Below are positions 52,436 to 61,897 of a stretch of DNA of 64,000 nucleotides, one piece after another. Source of the DNA: Phycisphaerales bacterium (GTDB taxonomy: Bacteria; Planctomycetota; Phycisphaerae; Phycisphaerales; UBA1924). Within the stretch, counting starts at the first letter, position 1. Every line of letters starts with the position of its first letter. The DNA lies in contig JADLBU010000126.1 in assembly GCA_020847535.1 (NCBI GenBank), positions 1 to 64,000 on the forward strand, written 5' to 3'. The notes beneath the pieces were generated by a model. That model searched no databases, was not told the origin of the DNA, and saw nothing but the letters and a program-made list of their open reading frames with translations. Made by a program: the position numbers and the translations under genes.

Positions 52436-52463
52436 TGAAAACGGCCCGCGAATCGCGGGCCGT
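52436..52463 (-). terminator. Terminator of the GDP-mannose dehydratase gene
   Basis: A ten-base-pair stem (ACGGCCCGCG with CGCGGGCCGT, 52441-52450 and 52454-52463) with a three-base loop is followed on the minus strand by TTTTC. It lies directly after the stop codon of the gmd gene. Confidence 0.75.
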
Positions 52464-52491
52464 CGGAGCAATCAGGCATCGGTGAACCGGC

Positions 52492-53550
52492 TTACTGGTC
52501 GTGCCCGGCGAACTCGGGCAACTTGTGGCCCGCATCGCGGAGCGTCTTCTCGCGGCTGGCCATCTCGATGTCGTGGTCCACCATCATCTTGGCGAGCTCC
52601 TCGACGGTCGTCGTAGGAACCCAGCCCAGCTTGGCCTTGGCCTTGGCGGGATCGCCGAGGAGGAGCTCGACCTCGGCCGGGCGCAGGTATCGCGGATCGA
52701 ACGCGACGAAGTCCTTGAAATCGAGCCCCGCGAACTGGAAGGCCATCTCGGCGAACTCGCGCACCGTGATCGTGCGGCCGGTGGCGATCACGTAGTCATC
52801 GGGCTTGTCCTGCTGGAGCATCATCCACATCATCTTGACGTAGTCGCCGGCGAACCCCCAGTCGCGCTTGCTGTCGAGGTTGCCCAGGAATACCTTGTCC
52901 TGCAGGCCCATCTTGATGCGGCCGACGGCGCGCGTGATCTTGCGGGTCACGAACGTTTCGCCGCGGCGCGGGCTCTCGTGGTTGAAGAGGATGCCGCACG
53001 AGGCGTGCATGTTGTACGACTCGCGGTAGTTGACGGTGATCCAGTGGGCGGCGACCTTGGCGACCGCGTAGGGAGAGCGTGGATAGAAGGGCGTCGTCTC
53101 GGTCTGCGGCGTCTCCATCACCTTGCCGTACTGCTCCGATGAGCTGGCCTGGTAGTAGCGCACCTGCTGGCCGGATTCCTGCTGGAACTCACGGACGGCC
53201 TCGAGGAGCTTGTACGCGCCCATCGCCACCGTCTCGGCGGTGTAGATCGGCATGTCGAAGCTGACGCGGACGTGCGACTGGGCGCCCAGGTTGTACACCT
53301 CGTGCGGACGCACGAGCTGGACGATCTTGGAGATGTTGTTGGCATCGCACAGATCCCCGTAGTGCAGCTTCATCTTGCCGCCCCGCACGTGCGGATCCAG
53401 GTAGATGTGGTCGATGCGGCCGGTGTTGAAGGAGGATGACCGGCGGATGATCCCGTGGACCTCGTAGCCCTTCTCGATGAGGAACTCGGCGAGGTACGAA
53501 CCGTCCTGCCCGGTGATGCCGGTGATGAGCGCGCGCTTGGGTGTTGCCAT
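52492..53550 (-). CDS. gmd: GDP-mannose 4,6-dehydratase
   Basis: The 352-residue extended SDR has the NADP motif [18 protein letters not shown], the [19 protein letters not shown] segment and [18 protein letters not shown] and the catalytic Tyr-Lys in YAVAK follow, with [21 protein letters not shown]. These are diagnostic of GMD, the first enzyme towards GDP-fucose, rhamnose or related deoxysugars. The start at 53550 ([11 protein letters not shown]) is the natural one; the frame begins 13 codons earlier. A downstream GDP-sugar reductase is not present here. Confidence 0.95.
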   Translation of the reverse strand: MATPKRALITGITGQDGSYLAEFLIEKGYEVHGIIRRSSSFNTGRIDHIYLDPHVRGGKMKLHYGDLCDANNISKIVQLVRPHEVYNLGAQSHVRVSFDMPIYTAETVAMGAYKLLEAVREFQQESGQQVRYYQASSSEQYGKVMETPQTETTPFYPRSPYAVAKVAAHWITVNYRESYNMHASCGILFNHESPRRGETFVTRKITRAVGRIKMGLQDKVFLGNLDSKRDWGFAGDYVKMMWMMLQQDKPDDYVIATGRTITVREFAEMAFQFAGLDFKDFVAFDPRYLRPAEVELLLGDPAKAKAKLGWVPTTTVEELAKMMVDHDIEMASREKTLRDAGHKLPEFAGHDQ

Positions 53551-53689
53551 GGGTACGTCTACTTCGGTCGGTTGAAGGCCGGTGTTCAAGGTGACAGGAA
53601 ATATAGGTCCGAAAAGCCCCGACCGATGCCCCCCAAGACCGCGCCGGGCCCCGACAAACCCGTTCTAAACCCGCGCCCAACCCAAACAA

Positions 53690-53760
53690 GTACACACTCT
53701 CACCCCCACACCCCCATCACCTCTATCACCTCTATCACCTCTATCACCATCACCTCTGCT
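53690..53760. repeat. Microsatellite between gmd and the membrane glycosyltransferase gene
   Basis: A CACCCCCACA run is followed by three or four copies of an 11-base unit (TCACCTCTATC). It occupies the space between two minus-strand genes and covers the last codon or so of the membrane glycosyltransferase. It has no coding sense of its own. Confidence 0.7.
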
Positions 53761-55174
53761 TCGACGGCGGGTGACCGATCTCGCCCGGCGGCATGATCTT
53801 CACCTCCGCACCCCCGCGCAGCGACTGGATCACCATCGCCGCCAGCAGGACCGACAGCGCAGCGGGACCCACGTACCGCAGCCCGCCCGCCAGCCGACCC
53901 AGGGCATCGCGATCATCCGTGGTGGCTGCGGGATCGGTCTTGCCGCTCATGCCGGCCGACATCCTGCCGTGCCAGATCGCCGCTGCCGCCAGCCCAAACA
54001 GCATCAACAGCAGCGGCTCGGCGTAGCGCTGGTACAGCCACGGGTTGCGCACCTGAGTCGCCGTGAAGGCGGCGATCGCCCCCAGGAACACCCACCGGCG
54101 GCGGAAATCCAGCGCACTCCCCCAGCACACGAGCGCTGCGCTCCCCGCAGCGCCCAGGGCGATCATCAGCAGCGAGCGGCCTGCGGGCGCGGGAAACTTG
54201 TCGGCGATGCTCCAGATCGCCCCATACCTGCCTTGCGACATGTCGTAGTCGGTGCGAGGGATCGCACACACGATCGCCCCGACGATCGCCGCCGCGAACA
54301 GCAGCCCCATTCGCCGCCGCAGCAACTGCCACACCGCGGGAAGCAGGAACCCGGCGTAGAAGGCGCTGAACAGCCCCACCAGCGCGAGCACAAACGGCAC
54401 GCCCGATGGGTTCCATTTCCGCGCGTACCACTCATCCCACATCGGCGGCTGGAGGCGCCCCCCCCACAGCCAGAAGAAGTATCCCAGCAGCGCGAACGCG
54501 GGCAGCGTGGCGAGCACCGAGGTGAGCGCACGCGGAGATCTCCGTCGCCAATCCGCCAGCGTTCGGCCCAGCGACTGCTCCGGCGGATCATCATCCACCC
54601 ACGCGCACGCCCACACAACCGCCGCCAGCCAGATGTTCGATTGACGGGTCGCGATCAATACCAGCAGCATCGCCCCCGCCGCCGCCATGCGGCGATAGCG
54701 TCCGGCATCGGCCGGGAAGCCGAAGCAGGTGACCAGGATCCCGGCGACCAGCGCCCACGACATGTTGTCGGGCAGCAGCCAGATCGTCGAATCCACGATG
54801 TACGGGGACGCCGCAAGCGGCAGCGCCAGCAGGATCGCCAGCAACGGTCCAGAGAGTCGGGACACACCCAGCCAGAGGATGACGGCCGCGAGCGGGCCGA
54901 ATATCGCACCGAGCAGTTGCAGCGTCCGGGTGTCGGCCCCGAACCAGTGGGCGATCCCCGCCTGCATCAGGTGATACATCGGCGTCATTACGCCCGCGTA
55001 GTTGCTGATGTCGGGGCTGGGCCACTGCTGGATGAATGTCTCGATCACGCGCTGGTGATAGTTCACCTGGTCGGAATACCCCCGACCGCGGTTGTTGCCA
55101 GACAGGATGTTGGGAATCGCGATCCCCAGCAGGATCGCCACCGGCACGAGAATGGTCCACCAGCGTCGCCGCAT
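53750..55174 (-). CDS. Polytopic membrane glycosyltransferase-like protein
   Basis: The 474-residue protein has about 11 spans. The first loop (GNNRGRGYSDQVNYHQRVIETFIQQWPSPDISNYAGVMTPMYHLMQAG) carries the acidic-residue pattern of GT-C type membrane glycosyltransferases (family 39-like), with a lipid-linked sugar as probable donor. The remaining loops have no recognisable motif. It is co-directional with gmd, separated by a microsatellite, so it may act in the same surface-glycan pathway; that is inference. Confidence 0.65.
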   Translation of the reverse strand: MRRRWWTILVPVAILLGIAIPNILSGNNRGRGYSDQVNYHQRVIETFIQQWPSPDISNYAGVMTPMYHLMQAGIAHWFGADTRTLQLLGAIFGPLAAVILWLGVSRLSGPLLAILLALPLAASPYIVDSTIWLLPDNMSWALVAGILVTCFGFPADAGRYRRMAAAGAMLLVLIATRQSNIWLAAVVWACAWVDDDPPEQSLGRTLADWRRRSPRALTSVLATLPAFALLGYFFWLWGGRLQPPMWDEWYARKWNPSGVPFVLALVGLFSAFYAGFLLPAVWQLLRRRMGLLFAAAIVGAIVCAIPRTDYDMSQGRYGAIWSIADKFPAPAGRSLLMIALGAAGSAALVCWGSALDFRRRWVFLGAIAAFTATQVRNPWLYQRYAEPLLLMLFGLAAAAIWHGRMSAGMSGKTDPAATTDDRDALGRLAGGLRYVGPAALSVLLAAMVIQSLRGGAEVKIMPPGEIGHPPSKQR

Positions 55175-55201
55175 GGGCCCAGTGTATCGACATGCCCGCC
55201 T

Positions 55202-56083
55202 CTACGGGTACTCGTAGTAGTACTCGGTCATCTTGATGTTGCTGACCGTCACCGATCGCGTCTTGACGCGCGGATCGTACAGGCTCTCATCGCCGATGTA
55301 GTTGTTCGACATCAGGACCGCCCGGATGAACGGCGGACCCGCCGAGATCCACGCCGCGTGCCCATCGCAGAACCCCATGCTCCCGCCCGTCGGCCCGTGG
55401 TTGGCATCCTCATCGGGGTAGTTGGCCCGGCCGGTGTCGTCGGCATCGGTCAAGAGGATCGCGTTGTGCGGCGTTCGCACCGTCTTGGTGGTCTTCAGCG
55501 GATGCACGTACTTCGTTGGCGTGTCATCGTAATCCGGCTCACCCTTGCGGATGCCGCGCTGCTGATTCAGGTTGCCGCGCCAGGGCCCGTAGATGACCTC
55601 GCCCGTCGGGTACACGCACGGCCCGTTTTCGTACGCCCACACCTCGAAGCTGTGCCCGCCCTTGGTGTCGTACCTGCCGTTGGAGTTGGTCGTCAGGTCG
55701 CGCGGCATCGGCCGGCCATACTTGGCCTGCGCCAGCGAATCGGCCATGTACACCGTCGGCCGCACGATGTGCCGGGTCGATGGGCATACCGCGAACGCCG
55801 CCGCATCGAAATAGTTGGGAAACAGGTACCCGATGTCATCCTCGGTGTCATCCCGCGCTGGGATGTATGCACCGGCCCGGTTGTTCTCGGCGTGCATGAA
55901 CGCCGCCTTCACCACCTGGCCCTGGGCGCTCAGGCACTTGATCTTTCGGCCAGCCTCCCGCGCGTGCGCCATCGCCGGCAGGAGGATCGAGATCAGCACC
56001 GCGATGATCGCGATCACCACCAGCAGCTCGATCAGCGTGAACGCCTCCCGAGCCGCCCTCCCGATGTCGCCGCGGCGAGCCAT
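55202..56083 (-). CDS. Prepilin-like protein (type II secretion-type N-terminus)
   Basis: The 293-residue protein has the class III signal [26 protein letters not shown] at residues 14-39, with Ala rather than Gly before the cleaved Phe and Glu at +5. A globular domain ends in a [33 protein letters not shown] motif, a C-terminal pattern of planctomycete proteins with this N-terminus. These proteins form pseudopilus-like structures or surface fibres. The start at 56083 (MARRGDIG) fits the short basic leader. Confidence 0.85.
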   Translation of the reverse strand: MARRGDIGRAAREAFTLIELLVVIAIIAVLISILLPAMAHAREAGRKIKCLSAQGQVVKAAFMHAENNRAGAYIPARDDTEDDIGYLFPNYFDAAAFAVCPSTRHIVRPTVYMADSLAQAKYGRPMPRDLTTNSNGRYDTKGGHSFEVWAYENGPCVYPTGEVIYGPWRGNLNQQRGIRKGEPDYDDTPTKYVHPLKTTKTVRTPHNAILLTDADDTGRANYPDEDANHGPTGGSMGFCDGHAAWISAGPPFIRAVLMSNNYIGDESLYDPRVKTRSVTVSNIKMTEYYYEYP

Positions 56084-56217
56084 GAGGGCAGCATACCAGC
56101 ACGTCAACCCCCAATACCAGCCCCTATTCCAGCCTCCATTTCAGTCAAGACCTCGGCGTTATCGGGAACCCCGCCGGGACTGCAACCCAACGCCGCGCCT
56201 CCCGGTACGCTCTCGCG

Positions 56218-56793
56218 ATGCGACTGCCGATCATCCCCATCCTCGTCCTCGGGCTCTGTCTGGCTGCCTGCAGCCAGCAGGATCCCAAAGCCCAGCTCGA
56301 GGCCTACGCCGTCTCCGCCAAGACCAACCGCGCCACCGCCGCCAGCGGCCTGATCGCCGCCTTCAAGGCCGATCAGGTCACCGCCGACGATGCCCTCACC
56401 TACGCCTTCGACAAGCTCGAACGCGGGGATGATGAAACCCAGTTCGCGGGCGCTGTCCTGGACATGATCGCCGCCGTCCAGAACCAGCTCTCGACCGGCC
56501 AGGAATTCGAGATCTTCTGGCGACGCGTCGGCAGGCTCGCCTTCAAGGCCGCCGAGTTCGCCTACCTCAAGAAGCGAGTCGATGAAGCCGAGAGCCTCAT
56601 GCTCGCCGGCGGCACGCGCTGGCAGAACGAGGCCTACTTCCTCCGCTACACCGACCACGACGGCCTCATCTCGATCGTGATGGCCCAGCGCGGTAATCGC
56701 GGGGAGGCGATCCGCAGGCTCGAAGCCCGCCCCGATCTGGATGGGTTCGCCGCCGAGACGCTCGAGCAGCTCCGCAAGATGCCGGGGCGCTGA
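56218..56793 (+). CDS. Small lipoprotein of unknown function
   Basis: The 191-residue protein starts with a lipoprotein signal (LGLCLAAC, lipid cysteine at about residue 18). The rest is helical, with TPR-like character (DDALTYAFDKLERGDDETQFAGAVLDMIAAV, FAYLKKRVDEAESLML) and no catalytic motif. It is divergent from the prepilin gene and convergent with the carbonic-anhydrase-like gene. A scaffold or assembly role is a guess. Confidence 0.7.
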   Translation: MRLPIIPILVLGLCLAACSQQDPKAQLEAYAVSAKTNRATAASGLIAAFKADQVTADDALTYAFDKLERGDDETQFAGAVLDMIAAVQNQLSTGQEFEIFWRRVGRLAFKAAEFAYLKKRVDEAESLMLAGGTRWQNEAYFLRYTDHDGLISIVMAQRGNRGEAIRRLEARPDLDGFAAETLEQLRKMPGR

Positions 56794-56796
56794 TAC

Positions 56797-57288
56797 TCAC
56801 GGAGCGGGCGTGATCGCCACATCCGAGAACACCACCGAGTTGTTTCGAACGCTCGCCAAGTGGGCGCTCACCGCCAGCGTCGGCCGGATCCTCAGCAGCA
56901 CGCCCGCCGCACGCGACAGGTCCCTCTCCTGGGCCGCAAGAAGAGCGCCCGGCGGCGTGTGTAGCTTCTTGAGGTAATACCCGCACCCCTCGTGGGCGAT
57001 CAAGACGACGCGGTCAAGATCGTGGGACACGATCAGGAACTCGATCTCCGAGATCAGGGCATCCTCGCTCCGCATCGATTCGATGTGTCCCGCGAACGCT
57101 CCCGCTCCGCCGGGCAGTGCAACCCGGTCGTAGCACGGCAGCCCCAGCTCACGGTGAAGAAACTCGTCGAACTGGTCCCCGTAGCGCCCATCGGCACAGT
57201 AGATCGCCGCCGCGCGTACGCGATTGATCTGGAACGGGACGCTCGCCCGGAAACGAGGGACCACGGCGATCGGGTCGGGTGATGGCAT
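56797..57288 (-). CDS. Beta-carbonic anhydrase-like protein
   Basis: The 163-residue protein carries the zinc ligands of beta-carbonic anhydrases: Cys31-x-Asp33-x-Arg35 in YCADGR, and His99-x-x-Cys102 in HEGCGYY. The enzyme would hydrate CO2, but it is shorter than typical members (about 200-220 residues) and lacks some flanking segments, so another zinc-dependent role is possible. The start at 57288 is chosen over one 12 codons further upstream. Confidence 0.75.
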   Translation of the reverse strand: MPSPDPIAVVPRFRASVPFQINRVRAAAIYCADGRYGDQFDEFLHRELGLPCYDRVALPGGAGAFAGHIESMRSEDALISEIEFLIVSHDLDRVVLIAHEGCGYYLKKLHTPPGALLAAQERDLSRAAGVLLRIRPTLAVSAHLASVRNNSVVFSDVAITPAP

Positions 57289-57320
57289 GTAGGATGGTTG
57301 GCGCGCCCAAGAGAACCGGA

Positions 57321-57608
57321 TCACTTCGTCGTGAGCATGGCATCGATCCGCCGCGCGAAGTCAAAGTCCCGCTTGGTCAGTCCCGCGGCATCGTGCGTGC
57401 TGAGCGTGAATGTCACCTTGTTGTAGCGGATCAGGATGTCGGGGTGGTGCTGGGCCTGCTCGGCGGCGGCGGCGATCCTGTTGACGAAGGCCATCGCCGC
57501 GGCAAAGTCGGGGAACTGGATCGTGCGCTGGATCGCCTCACCGGTGTTGGTCCACTCGGGTGCATCCTTGATCGCGGCGTCGATCTGCCTGGTCGTGAGC
57601 TTGCTCAT
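57321..57608 (-). CDS. phhB: Pterin-4a-carbinolamine dehydratase
   Basis: The 95-residue protein has the full family signature: PEWTNTGEAIQRTIQFPDFAAAMAFVNRIAAAAEQAQHHPDILIRYNKVTFTLSTHDAAGLTKRDFDFARRID, with the catalytic HHPD and the later THDAAGLT. It regenerates the pterin cofactor after aromatic hydroxylases; no such hydroxylase is nearby, and bacterial members often have other roles. The start at 57608 fits the family length exactly. Confidence 0.93.
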   Translation of the reverse strand: MSKLTTRQIDAAIKDAPEWTNTGEAIQRTIQFPDFAAAMAFVNRIAAAAEQAQHHPDILIRYNKVTFTLSTHDAAGLTKRDFDFARRIDAMLTTK

Positions 57609-57724
57609 ACTGTCATATGCACGCGCGGGTGCGCGCTCCCTCGCTGAAAAACGCACCCCGGCGCCCGGCGGGATGTGTGCCCCGCACGCCGGCGATGCCC
57701 CGCTAGTGTAGCGGATCCTGACCT

Positions 57725-58738
57725 TTGAACGTCGACCCTCAAAACCACCGGCAAACCAAGCCACAACCGACGCCACCACAAGCGCAGGTCACCCGCCTGG
57801 CGCCCTCCCCGACGGGGGCCCTGCACCTGGGCAACGCACGCACGTTCCTTGTCAACTGGGCGCTGGCTCGGCGGTACGGCTGGCGGATCGTTCTTCGCAT
57901 CGAGGATCTGGATGGCCCGCGTGTGAAACCCGGCGTCATCGAGCAGACCATCGATCTTCTCTCGTGGCTGGGCATCGATTGGGATGAGGGTCCGATCGTG
58001 CAGTCCAGCGACCTGACGCCCTATCGCGCGGCGATGGATGAGCTCGCGCGCGCCGGTCGCGTGTACCCATGCGATCTCACCCGCGCCCAGATCGAAGCCG
58101 CGGCGAGCGCTCCGCAGGAGGGATCCCACGAGGTCGTCTTCCCACGAACCCTGCGCCCCGGGTTCCACCCGCGCGAGTTCTCGAAGGATGACACCAACTG
58201 GAGATTCGTCGTCGAGGATGGCCCGGTCGCCTACACCGACCAGTTCGCCGGCGCGCAGCGCTTCGAGCCGGCAAGGACCATCGGCGACTTTGTCGTGTGG
58301 ACGATGCGCGGCCAGCCCTCGTACCAGCTTGCCGTCGTCGTCGATGATGCTCGCCAGGGCATCACCCAGATCATCCGCGGGGATGACCTGCTCGAATCCG
58401 CAGCGCGCCAGCTCCTCCTCTACCGCGCGCTGGGGCTCGGACCCGAGCCCACCTACACCCACCTCCCTCTCGTCCGCGGGCACGATGGCAAACGGCTCGC
58501 CAAGCGCCACGGGGACACGCGCCTGGATGCCTACCGCGCTGCCGGTGTGAGCCGCGAGCGCATCATCGCCCTGCTCGCCCGCTGGTGCGGCATCACCCCC
58601 AGCCCCCCCACCGCCCCCACCGCCCCCCTGACCGGCATGTCTCCCCGCGATTTCTTGACCTCACTCGACCTCTCTAGAATCCCCAGGTCGGATGTGGTCT
58701 TCACGCCGGAGGATGATCGATGGCTCAGGGCATGCTGA
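57725..58738 (+). CDS. gluQ: Glutamyl-Q tRNA(Asp) synthetase-like protein
   Basis: The 337-residue protein has the class I synthetase HIGH-type motif APSPTGALHLGNART and the KMSKS-type KRLAKRHGD. It lacks the anticodon-binding domain, as in GluQ enzymes that attach Glu to queuosine in tRNA(Asp). The zinc-site cysteines of GluQ (CxC and a later C) are reduced to a single Cys in YPCDLTRAQ. The start is a TTG at 57725; no ATG or GTG lies before the first motif. It overlaps the next gene by 19 bases. Confidence 0.85.
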   Translation: MNVDPQNHRQTKPQPTPPQAQVTRLAPSPTGALHLGNARTFLVNWALARRYGWRIVLRIEDLDGPRVKPGVIEQTIDLLSWLGIDWDEGPIVQSSDLTPYRAAMDELARAGRVYPCDLTRAQIEAAASAPQEGSHEVVFPRTLRPGFHPREFSKDDTNWRFVVEDGPVAYTDQFAGAQRFEPARTIGDFVVWTMRGQPSYQLAVVVDDARQGITQIIRGDDLLESAARQLLLYRALGLGPEPTYTHLPLVRGHDGKRLAKRHGDTRLDAYRAAGVSRERIIALLARWCGITPSPPTAPTAPLTGMSPRDFLTSLDLSRIPRSDVVFTPEDDRWLRAC

Positions 58739-59256
58739 AGTGGGCGGCGGGCGCGGGCATCATGGCGAGCATCTTGCTCGGCGGCTGCGAGGACACTCCC
58801 AAGGATCCCAACTTCGAGAAGGTCACGATCAACAGCAAGACCTACACGCTCGAAGTGGTCGCCAACAACGAGAAGCGCATCAAGGGCCTCTCCGGCCGCA
58901 CCAAGGTTGCCGAGGATGGCGGAATGCTGTTTGTCTTCCCGGACAACCAGGCGCGGGTCCAGGAATTTGTGATGCGCGACTGCCTGATCCCGATCGACAT
59001 CATCTTCCTTGACCGATCCGGCCGTGTCACCGCATCGCACGCGATGAAGGTCGAGGAGGCCCGCAAGCCAGACGAGATCAAGCCCGCCAACCCCAAGGCC
59101 CCGGACCCCTACGAAGCCCGCCTCAAGCGGTATTCGAGCCGCTACGCCTGCCAGTTCGTCATCGAGCTCGCCGGCGGAGAGCTCGAGAAGCTCAAGGTCA
59201 AGGATGGGGACAAAATCCCCCTCGACCTGGACGCCCTCAAGAAGCGCGCCAGCTGA
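58720..59256 (+). CDS. DUF192 lipoprotein
   Basis: The 178-residue protein starts with a lipoprotein signal (SILLGGC, lipid Cys near residue 23). The DUF192 domain follows, with LEVVANNEKRIKGLSGRTKVAEDGGMLFVFPDNQARVQEFVMRDCLIPIDIIFLDRSGRVTASHAMK. Proteins of this family are periplasmic or outer-membrane-linked and of unknown function. CGGAGG precedes the ATG at 58720, which lies inside the end of gluQ; the two are coupled. The SpoIIE-like phosphatase follows. Confidence 0.9.
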   Translation: MAQGMLKWAAGAGIMASILLGGCEDTPKDPNFEKVTINSKTYTLEVVANNEKRIKGLSGRTKVAEDGGMLFVFPDNQARVQEFVMRDCLIPIDIIFLDRSGRVTASHAMKVEEARKPDEIKPANPKAPDPYEARLKRYSSRYACQFVIELAGGELEKLKVKDGDKIPLDLDALKKRAS

Positions 59257-59311
59257 ACCGATAATTCCCGAGCAGGCCCGCAGCAACCGGCCGGGTTCCC
59301 GCACGCCGGGG

Positions 59312-60622
59312 ATGCCTCAACCGGCGTTGTTGCCGCGCGCACCCGAGGGTTCCGGAGTGACCGCGCACACCGACAAGATCATCGCCATCGGATTCGGATC
59401 GACCCCCGAGCGCGACCTGTGCTCCCGGTGGATCGACCCGATCGCGGCCGCCTGGCCCGCCGGCGCTGTCGCACCCGAGACCATCACCTCGCAGAACCTG
59501 GCGATGAAGCTCGAGCTCATCTCGCGCGGCTCGGATGGATCCTGGTGCGATCCACTCGTCATCGTCGCCGAGCGCGCAGCCACGGAAGGACTCCCGCGCC
59601 TGCTCGATGCCCTCCAGGTTCAGCTTGTCCCCACCCTCGTGCTGCTCAAGGAGCCCGGCGCCGATCTCCATCAGCTCGAATCCGAGGGCATCGTCGTCGC
59701 CGCATGGGACACCCCCGCGCCCGTGCTCGCCGCGATGCTCTTTGCGCTCTCGCGCCGGCAGCGCACCGTCCAGCGGATCGCCGTCGATCTCCGCGTCTCC
59801 CGGATCGCCCAGGGCGGCGTCACCGGCGAGATGCAGCGGCTGCAGGATGAGCTGGCCTCCGCCGCCGATGTCCAGAGGGAATTCCTTCCGCACACGCTAC
59901 CGGAAATCCCCGAATTCGAGTTCGGAGTCGTCTTCCGACCCGTCGGCTACGTCAGCGGAGATGTCTACGACGTCTTCCCCCTCGACGACCACACGATCGC
60001 CTTTTTCATCGCCGATGTCGTCGGGCACGGCGTGCCGGCCGCGCTCCTCACCGTCGCACTCTGCCGCGGCCTGCAGACCCTCGAGCGCACCAAGGACGGG
60101 TGGAAGCCCCGCCGGCCCAGCGAGGTGCTCTCCCGACTCAACGATGACCTGGTTTCCCGCCAGCTCTCGGGCCAGCGGTTCGCCACCGGCATCTACGGCA
60201 TCATCGATCGCCGCACCGGCCGCGTCACCATCTCCTGCGGCGGTCACCCCCCGCCGCTGGTGGTCACCGCGGACTCCGCTCGCGAGGTCGAGGCCTCCGG
60301 CCCGCTCCTGGGCGTCTTCGACGATGCCGAGTTCGACGATGCCAGTTTCACCATCGAGCCCGGCCAGACCCTTGTCCTTTACACCGACGGTGTCGAGACG
60401 GCCTTCCCCTCCACCGCGGGTTTCATCAAGCCCTCCAAGACCTATCGCCAGATCTTCTCGCGACTCGGGGATGATGTCGGCGCACGCGGCATGACCGTCC
60501 CACAGGCGGTCGCCGAATTCGCGGGGGAACTCGATCGCCAGGCCGGCTCCCTGCACGGTGTCGATGACATCACCGTGGTGGCGATCGGTCGCCGCGCCGC
60601 GGTCGTGACCCAGGCCGCCTGA
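59312..60622 (+). CDS. PP2C/SpoIIE-type serine phosphatase with N-terminal regulatory region
   Basis: The 436-residue protein has an N-terminal region of about 160 residues that may be receiver-like (TDKIIAIGFGSTPERDL... LDALQVQLVPTLVLLKEPGADLHQL). A coiled linker (RIAVDLRVSRIAQGGVTGEMQRLQDELASAADVQREFLP) leads into a SpoIIE/RsbU phosphatase domain with the metal-binding DVYDVF and ADVVGHGVPAALLT, VTISCGGHPPP and YTDGVETA. RsbU-like enzymes dephosphorylate anti-sigma antagonists, so this could control a stress response. The ATG at 59312 or a GTG at 59357 could be the start; the frame extends further upstream into the DUF192 gene. Confidence 0.85.
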   Translation: MPQPALLPRAPEGSGVTAHTDKIIAIGFGSTPERDLCSRWIDPIAAAWPAGAVAPETITSQNLAMKLELISRGSDGSWCDPLVIVAERAATEGLPRLLDALQVQLVPTLVLLKEPGADLHQLESEGIVVAAWDTPAPVLAAMLFALSRRQRTVQRIAVDLRVSRIAQGGVTGEMQRLQDELASAADVQREFLPHTLPEIPEFEFGVVFRPVGYVSGDVYDVFPLDDHTIAFFIADVVGHGVPAALLTVALCRGLQTLERTKDGWKPRRPSEVLSRLNDDLVSRQLSGQRFATGIYGIIDRRTGRVTISCGGHPPPLVVTADSAREVEASGPLLGVFDDAEFDDASFTIEPGQTLVLYTDGVETAFPSTAGFIKPSKTYRQIFSRLGDDVGARGMTVPQAVAEFAGELDRQAGSLHGVDDITVVAIGRRAAVVTQAA

Positions 60623-60625
60623 GCG

Positions 60626-61012
60626 TCACTTCAGGTCGAGCTTGCCGTTGACAAAGCCCTCGGGCATCGGCCGCCTGCCCGCATCCCCGGCCTTGAGCGG
60701 GATGTTCCACTCGATCGTGGAATACGCCTCTTCGATGATGTCGTAGGCGACATCGCGCCGGTTCTCCGGCAGGTACTTGGCCGATCCCAGCCCGATGTTC
60801 ACCGCCGACAGGCTCGTCTTGAGCGAGTTGAGGTTGCTCAGACGGGAGGCCCGGTCGGGATCGGCGGCCGGCAGCGCCACCACGCGATCACGCTCATCGA
60901 TGAGCTTGTCCTCGATCTTGTCGGCGCGGTCGCGCAGGCGATCTTCCCGGGACATCGCGCACCCGCCGAGCATGGTGACGGCGGTGAGGAGAATGAGAAC
61001 AATTCGCATCAT
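60626..61012 (-). CDS. Small lipoprotein of unknown function
   Basis: The 128-residue protein has a lipoprotein signal (IVLILLTAVTMLGGC, lipid Cys near residue 18) followed by a helical, charged domain (EDRLRDRADKIEDKLIDERDRVVALP). AAGGAAG upstream supports the ATG at 61012; its start overlaps the stop of the next lipoprotein gene (61009-61851), so the two are coupled. The function is unknown. Confidence 0.68.
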   Translation of the reverse strand: MMRIVLILLTAVTMLGGCAMSREDRLRDRADKIEDKLIDERDRVVALPAADPDRASRLSNLNSLKTSLSAVNIGLGSAKYLPENRRDVAYDIIEEAYSTIEWNIPLKAGDAGRRPMPEGFVNGKLDLK

Positions 61013-61851
61013 CGCGAGCTTCCTTGATCTGCGGCCGCCGGGGCGCCCGCGTCGGGTGAAACCGGTGCAATCGGCGCGATCGTCATGGCATCCGGCGGTC
61101 CGTACTGCTTCACGATCCGCCCCCACATCGATTCGATCTGAGCCACCAGCCCGCTGAAGGCCTCGGTCTCGGCGCGCCGCCGCGATTGGTCCACCGCCTC
61201 GTTGGATGTCCACGCGTTAGCGAGCTGCGTCGTCTTGCTCGTCGCTTCGGCGACCCCGTATACATACCCGGTTCGCGTGTCCAGCACCGCCGCCGATGCC
61301 GTCGAGGTGACCCGCGCCTGCTCGTTGGGGAACAGGCCCAGCGTGATCACACCCAGCGCCGGGATCGTCGTCTCGGTGTTGAAGACCGTGTCGAAGGTGT
61401 ACAGGAGCACCATGTCGGCCTGCAGATCGGCCGCCGCGGAGCGCAAATCGATCTCCGAGTTCACCGACTGCGGTGTCACGAGACGGTTCATCGGCGCCAG
61501 CCCGCGCAGCATCGGCATCGATTCAAGCTTGGCGATCTCGCCGGCCTGTTCAACATCCCGGTTGGTCACCACGGAGAACTGCCCGCTCCCAAGGCCGCGA
61601 ACCGTGCGGCTGTAATACCCGCCCGCCTGCACGCGCACGATCGCCAGCGCAGCCGGGAACGATGCCGCCGGCTTGCGGTTCAGCCGCGCGGCGATCGATG
61701 CATCCGTGATCGCATCGACCTCTTGCGGCGTGATGCCCAAGGCCCGGAAGTCCGCCGGGCCTCCGGGAGTCACGTAGCTGCTCGCACACCCGTGCAGCAG
61801 CAGCGACAGGGCGGACATGACCAGCACCGCGAGCGTGTGTGAGCTGCGCAT
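61009..61851 (-). CDS. Exported lipoprotein of unknown function
   Basis: The 280-residue protein has the lipoprotein signal LVMSALSLLLHGCASS (lipid Cys near residue 21) and a soluble body (VDAITDASIAARLNRKPAASFPAALAIVRVQAGG, NSEIDLRSAAADLQADMVLLYTFDTVFNTETTIPALGVITLGLFPNEQARVTSTASAAVLDTRTGYVYGVAEA). The last pattern is like the family of conserved lipoproteins that scan for envelope targets, but no name applies with certainty. The start at 61851 is clear. It lies with a second lipoprotein and a large zinc-ribbon membrane protein. Confidence 0.7.
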   Translation of the reverse strand: MRSSHTLAVLVMSALSLLLHGCASSYVTPGGPADFRALGITPQEVDAITDASIAARLNRKPAASFPAALAIVRVQAGGYYSRTVRGLGSGQFSVVTNRDVEQAGEIAKLESMPMLRGLAPMNRLVTPQSVNSEIDLRSAAADLQADMVLLYTFDTVFNTETTIPALGVITLGLFPNEQARVTSTASAAVLDTRTGYVYGVAEATSKTTQLANAWTSNEAVDQSRRRAETEAFSGLVAQIESMWGRIVKQYGPPDAMTIAPIAPVSPDAGAPAAADQGSSR

Positions 61852-61897
61852 GGCAAGCACTCCCTTGCCGCGCAGCCTACCAGCACCGGGCCCCCGA

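Noticed and set aside
53771-56353. An 860-codon plus-strand frame covering several minus-strand genes
   Set aside because: It lies across a membrane protein and a prepilin gene with clear motifs; its sequence is Arg/His/Pro-rich with no domain.
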